In this document: piece by piece, positions 8,046 through 9,218 of the stretch
How positions within the stretch are numbered: the first letter of the stretch is position 1
Layout of the letters: every line of letters starts with the position of its first letter
Source of the DNA: Candidatus Minthomonas equi
GTDB lineage: Bacteria > Bacteroidota > Bacteroidia > Bacteroidales > UBA932
NCBI GenBank assembly: GCA_018064575.1
Contig: JAGHUZ010000096.1
Coordinates: 1 to 9,218 of the forward strand
Direction: 5' to 3'
Length of the DNA: 9,218 nucleotides
Program-made: the position numbers and the translations under genes
Notes under the pieces: generated by a model
Database searches by the model: none
What the model was told of the DNA's origin: nothing
What the model saw: only the letters and a program-made list of their open reading frames with translations

Positions 8046-9218
8046 TTAATCTTCGTCAAATTCCGCCTTGAGCACTTTCTTGACATATTGAGCGTCGGCC
8101 TCTTCGAGTTCGGAGCGTTTTACAATTTCGCTGATGGGAAGGGCCAGGACACTCTTGGCGGTATCACAACCGATACTCTTGAGGGAATCAATCATCCATT
8201 CCTCTATTTCATCGGTGAATTCTTCGAGCATAACATCTTCTTCATCGTCGTCAATTTCACGGAATACATCGATTTCATATCCGGCCAGAAGGCTGGCGAG
8301 CTTGATGTTGCATCCGCCCTTTCCGATGGCCAGAGAAACCTCTTCCGGTTTAAGATAGACGCTGATTCTCTTGTCCTCTTCATTTATTTTTATGGAAGAA
8401 ATCTTGGCAGGACTCAATGCGCGCTGAATGAGAAGTTGGAGATTGGATGTCCAGTTGATGATATCGATGTTTTCATTCCTCAGTTCACGTACGATGCCGT
8501 GTATTCTCGAACCTTTGACTCCTACGCAGGCTCCTACGGGGTCAACCCTCTCATCATAGGACTCGACAGCCACTTTCGCCCTTTCTCCGGGGATGCGGAC
8601 CACTTTCTTGATGGTTATCAGTCCGTCGAAAATCTCCGGTACTTCCTGTTCGAAAAGTCTTTCAAGAAACATAGGTGATATACGTGAAAGAGTGATGACC
8701 GGAGAGTTGTTCTTCATTTCGACGCTCTGAATGACGGCACGGGTGTTTTCTCCCTTGCGGAAAAAATCAGATGGAATCTGTTCCGACTTGGGGAGAATGA
8801 GTTCATTCCCGTCTTCGTCCATAATCAGGACTTCTTTTTTCCATACCTGATAAACGTCACCTACGAAAATTTCTCCGACACGATTTTTGTATTTGTTGTA
8901 CAAGTTGGCTTTTTCGAGGTCCATTATTCTTCCGGAGAGATTCTGTCTGATGTTGAGAATCCCGCGTCTTCCGAAACTTTCCAGAGAAACACGTTCGCTG
9001 TATTCCTCGCCGACTTCATAATCCGGGTCGATTTTCTGAACATCTTTCAGAGAAATCTGGGTGACACTGTCTTCGACTTCTTCCACGACTTCTCTTTTCC
9101 ACCAGATTTCGAAGTCTCCCTTGTCTATGTTGACAATTATGTCGAAATTCTCAGCCGAACCGTACATTCTTTCCAGTTGGGCACGGAAGACGTCTTCCAA
9201 AACGCTTATCATTGTGGG
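8046..9218 (-). CDS. nusA: Transcription termination/antitermination factor NusA (5' end cut by window edge)
   Basis: NusA binds RNA polymerase and nascent RNA and modulates pausing, termination and antitermination. The frame stays open to the right edge: the first internal ATG (9210–9212) is preceded in frame by Pro and Thr codons, and family members carry about 15–30 residues before this point, so the true start is outside the window. Counting from that methionine, an RNA-polymerase-binding N-terminal domain covers about 1–110. An S1 domain follows at about 113–166 (GEIFVGDVYQV). KH1 is at about 224–290 (GVKGSRI at 231–237), and KH2 begins near 291 with the GKGG loop at 297–300. The C-terminus is a strongly acidic segment (about 320–338) plus a short helical domain ending at FDED; there is no long pair of E. 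coli-style acidic repeats. The nusA–infB order is the classic one, but ylxR and ylxQ homologues are absent between them, as I expect for Bacteroidota. Confidence 0.96.
   Translation of the reverse strand, partial: PTMISVLEDVFRAQLERMYGSAENFDIIVNIDKGDFEIWWKREVVEEVEDSVTQISLKDVQKIDPDYEVGEEYSERVSLESFGRRGILNIRQNLSGRIMDLEKANLYNKYKNRVGEIFVGDVYQVWKKEVLIMDEDGNELILPKSEQIPSDFFRKGENTRAVIQSVEMKNNSPVITLSRISPMFLERLFEQEVPEIFDGLITIKKVVRIPGERAKVAVESYDERVDPVGACVGVKGSRIHGIVRELRNENIDIINWTSNLQLLIQRALSPAKISSIKINEEDKRISVYLKPEEVSLAIGKGGCNIKLASLLAGYEIDVFREIDDDEEDVMLEEFTDEIEEWMIDSLKSIGCDTAKSVLALPISEIVKRSELEEADAQYVKKVLKAEFDED

Larger units (their letters stand above)
1..9218 (-). other. Putative polycistronic transcription unit nusA–infB–murF-alr–trpS–Na/Pi transporter
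   Basis: Five genes share one strand with gaps of 43, 18, 9 and 16 bases. I see no hairpin followed by a T-run on the transcribed strand in any gap. I also see no convincing Bacteroidota-type promoter (TAnnTTTG near -7 with TTTG near -33) in the largest gap. Two junctions (infB to murF-alr, murF-alr to trpS) keep the same reading frame across the stop codon. The promoter and final terminator must lie outside the window. Co-transcription is inferred from layout only. Confidence 0.6.

Noticed and set aside
7521..8678. 385-codon open frame on the plus strand across the infB–nusA junction
   Set aside because: It is antisense to both genes, with composition dominated by Ser/Cys/Phe and no domain. 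It is best explained as a codon-bias shadow.
9210..9212. ATG as the start of nusA
   Set aside because: The frame is open upstream with Pro-Thr, and NusA relatives have conserved residues before this methionine. The real start is outside the window.

Overview
The window is a compact, single-orientation block of housekeeping genes from a member of the Bacteroidota, most likely a Bacteroidales-type organism. The main clue is a MurF–alanine racemase fusion protein, an architecture I know from that phylum. Supporting clues are the Bacteroidetes-like TrpRS, the IF-2 with a very long charged linker, and the near absence of Shine-Dalgarno sequences. I cannot name the genus. Base composition is moderate by eye and looks even across the window, with no sign of transferred DNA.

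All five genes lie on the minus strand, so transcription runs from high to low coordinates. The order is nusA (5' end beyond the right edge), infB, a murF-alr fusion, trpS, and a Na/Pi-cotransporter-family membrane protein with a PhoU-like tail (3' end beyond the left edge). The gaps are 43, 18, 9 and 16 bases, with no visible terminator or convincing internal promoter, so the block is probably one transcript. Each of the four visible starts has an in-frame stop shortly upstream, which fixes these ATGs well. No stretch over 300 bases lacks a gene. I see no RNA genes, mobile elements or CRISPR arrays.

nusA and infB are the widely conserved transcription/translation core of this kind of operon. 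Downstream of them the cluster adds peptidoglycan precursor synthesis (D-Ala supply plus D-Ala-D-Ala ligation to UDP-MurNAc-tripeptide in one polypeptide), tryptophan charging, and a probable phosphate or ion transporter. The link is probably shared growth-rate-dependent expression rather than one pathway.

I found no evidence of a novel defence or mobile system. The points most worth checking are the MurF domain, which has a shortened N-terminus, an altered residue trio in its central domain and a nearly linker-free junction to Alr, and the single good Shine-Dalgarno site, which sits in front of infB.
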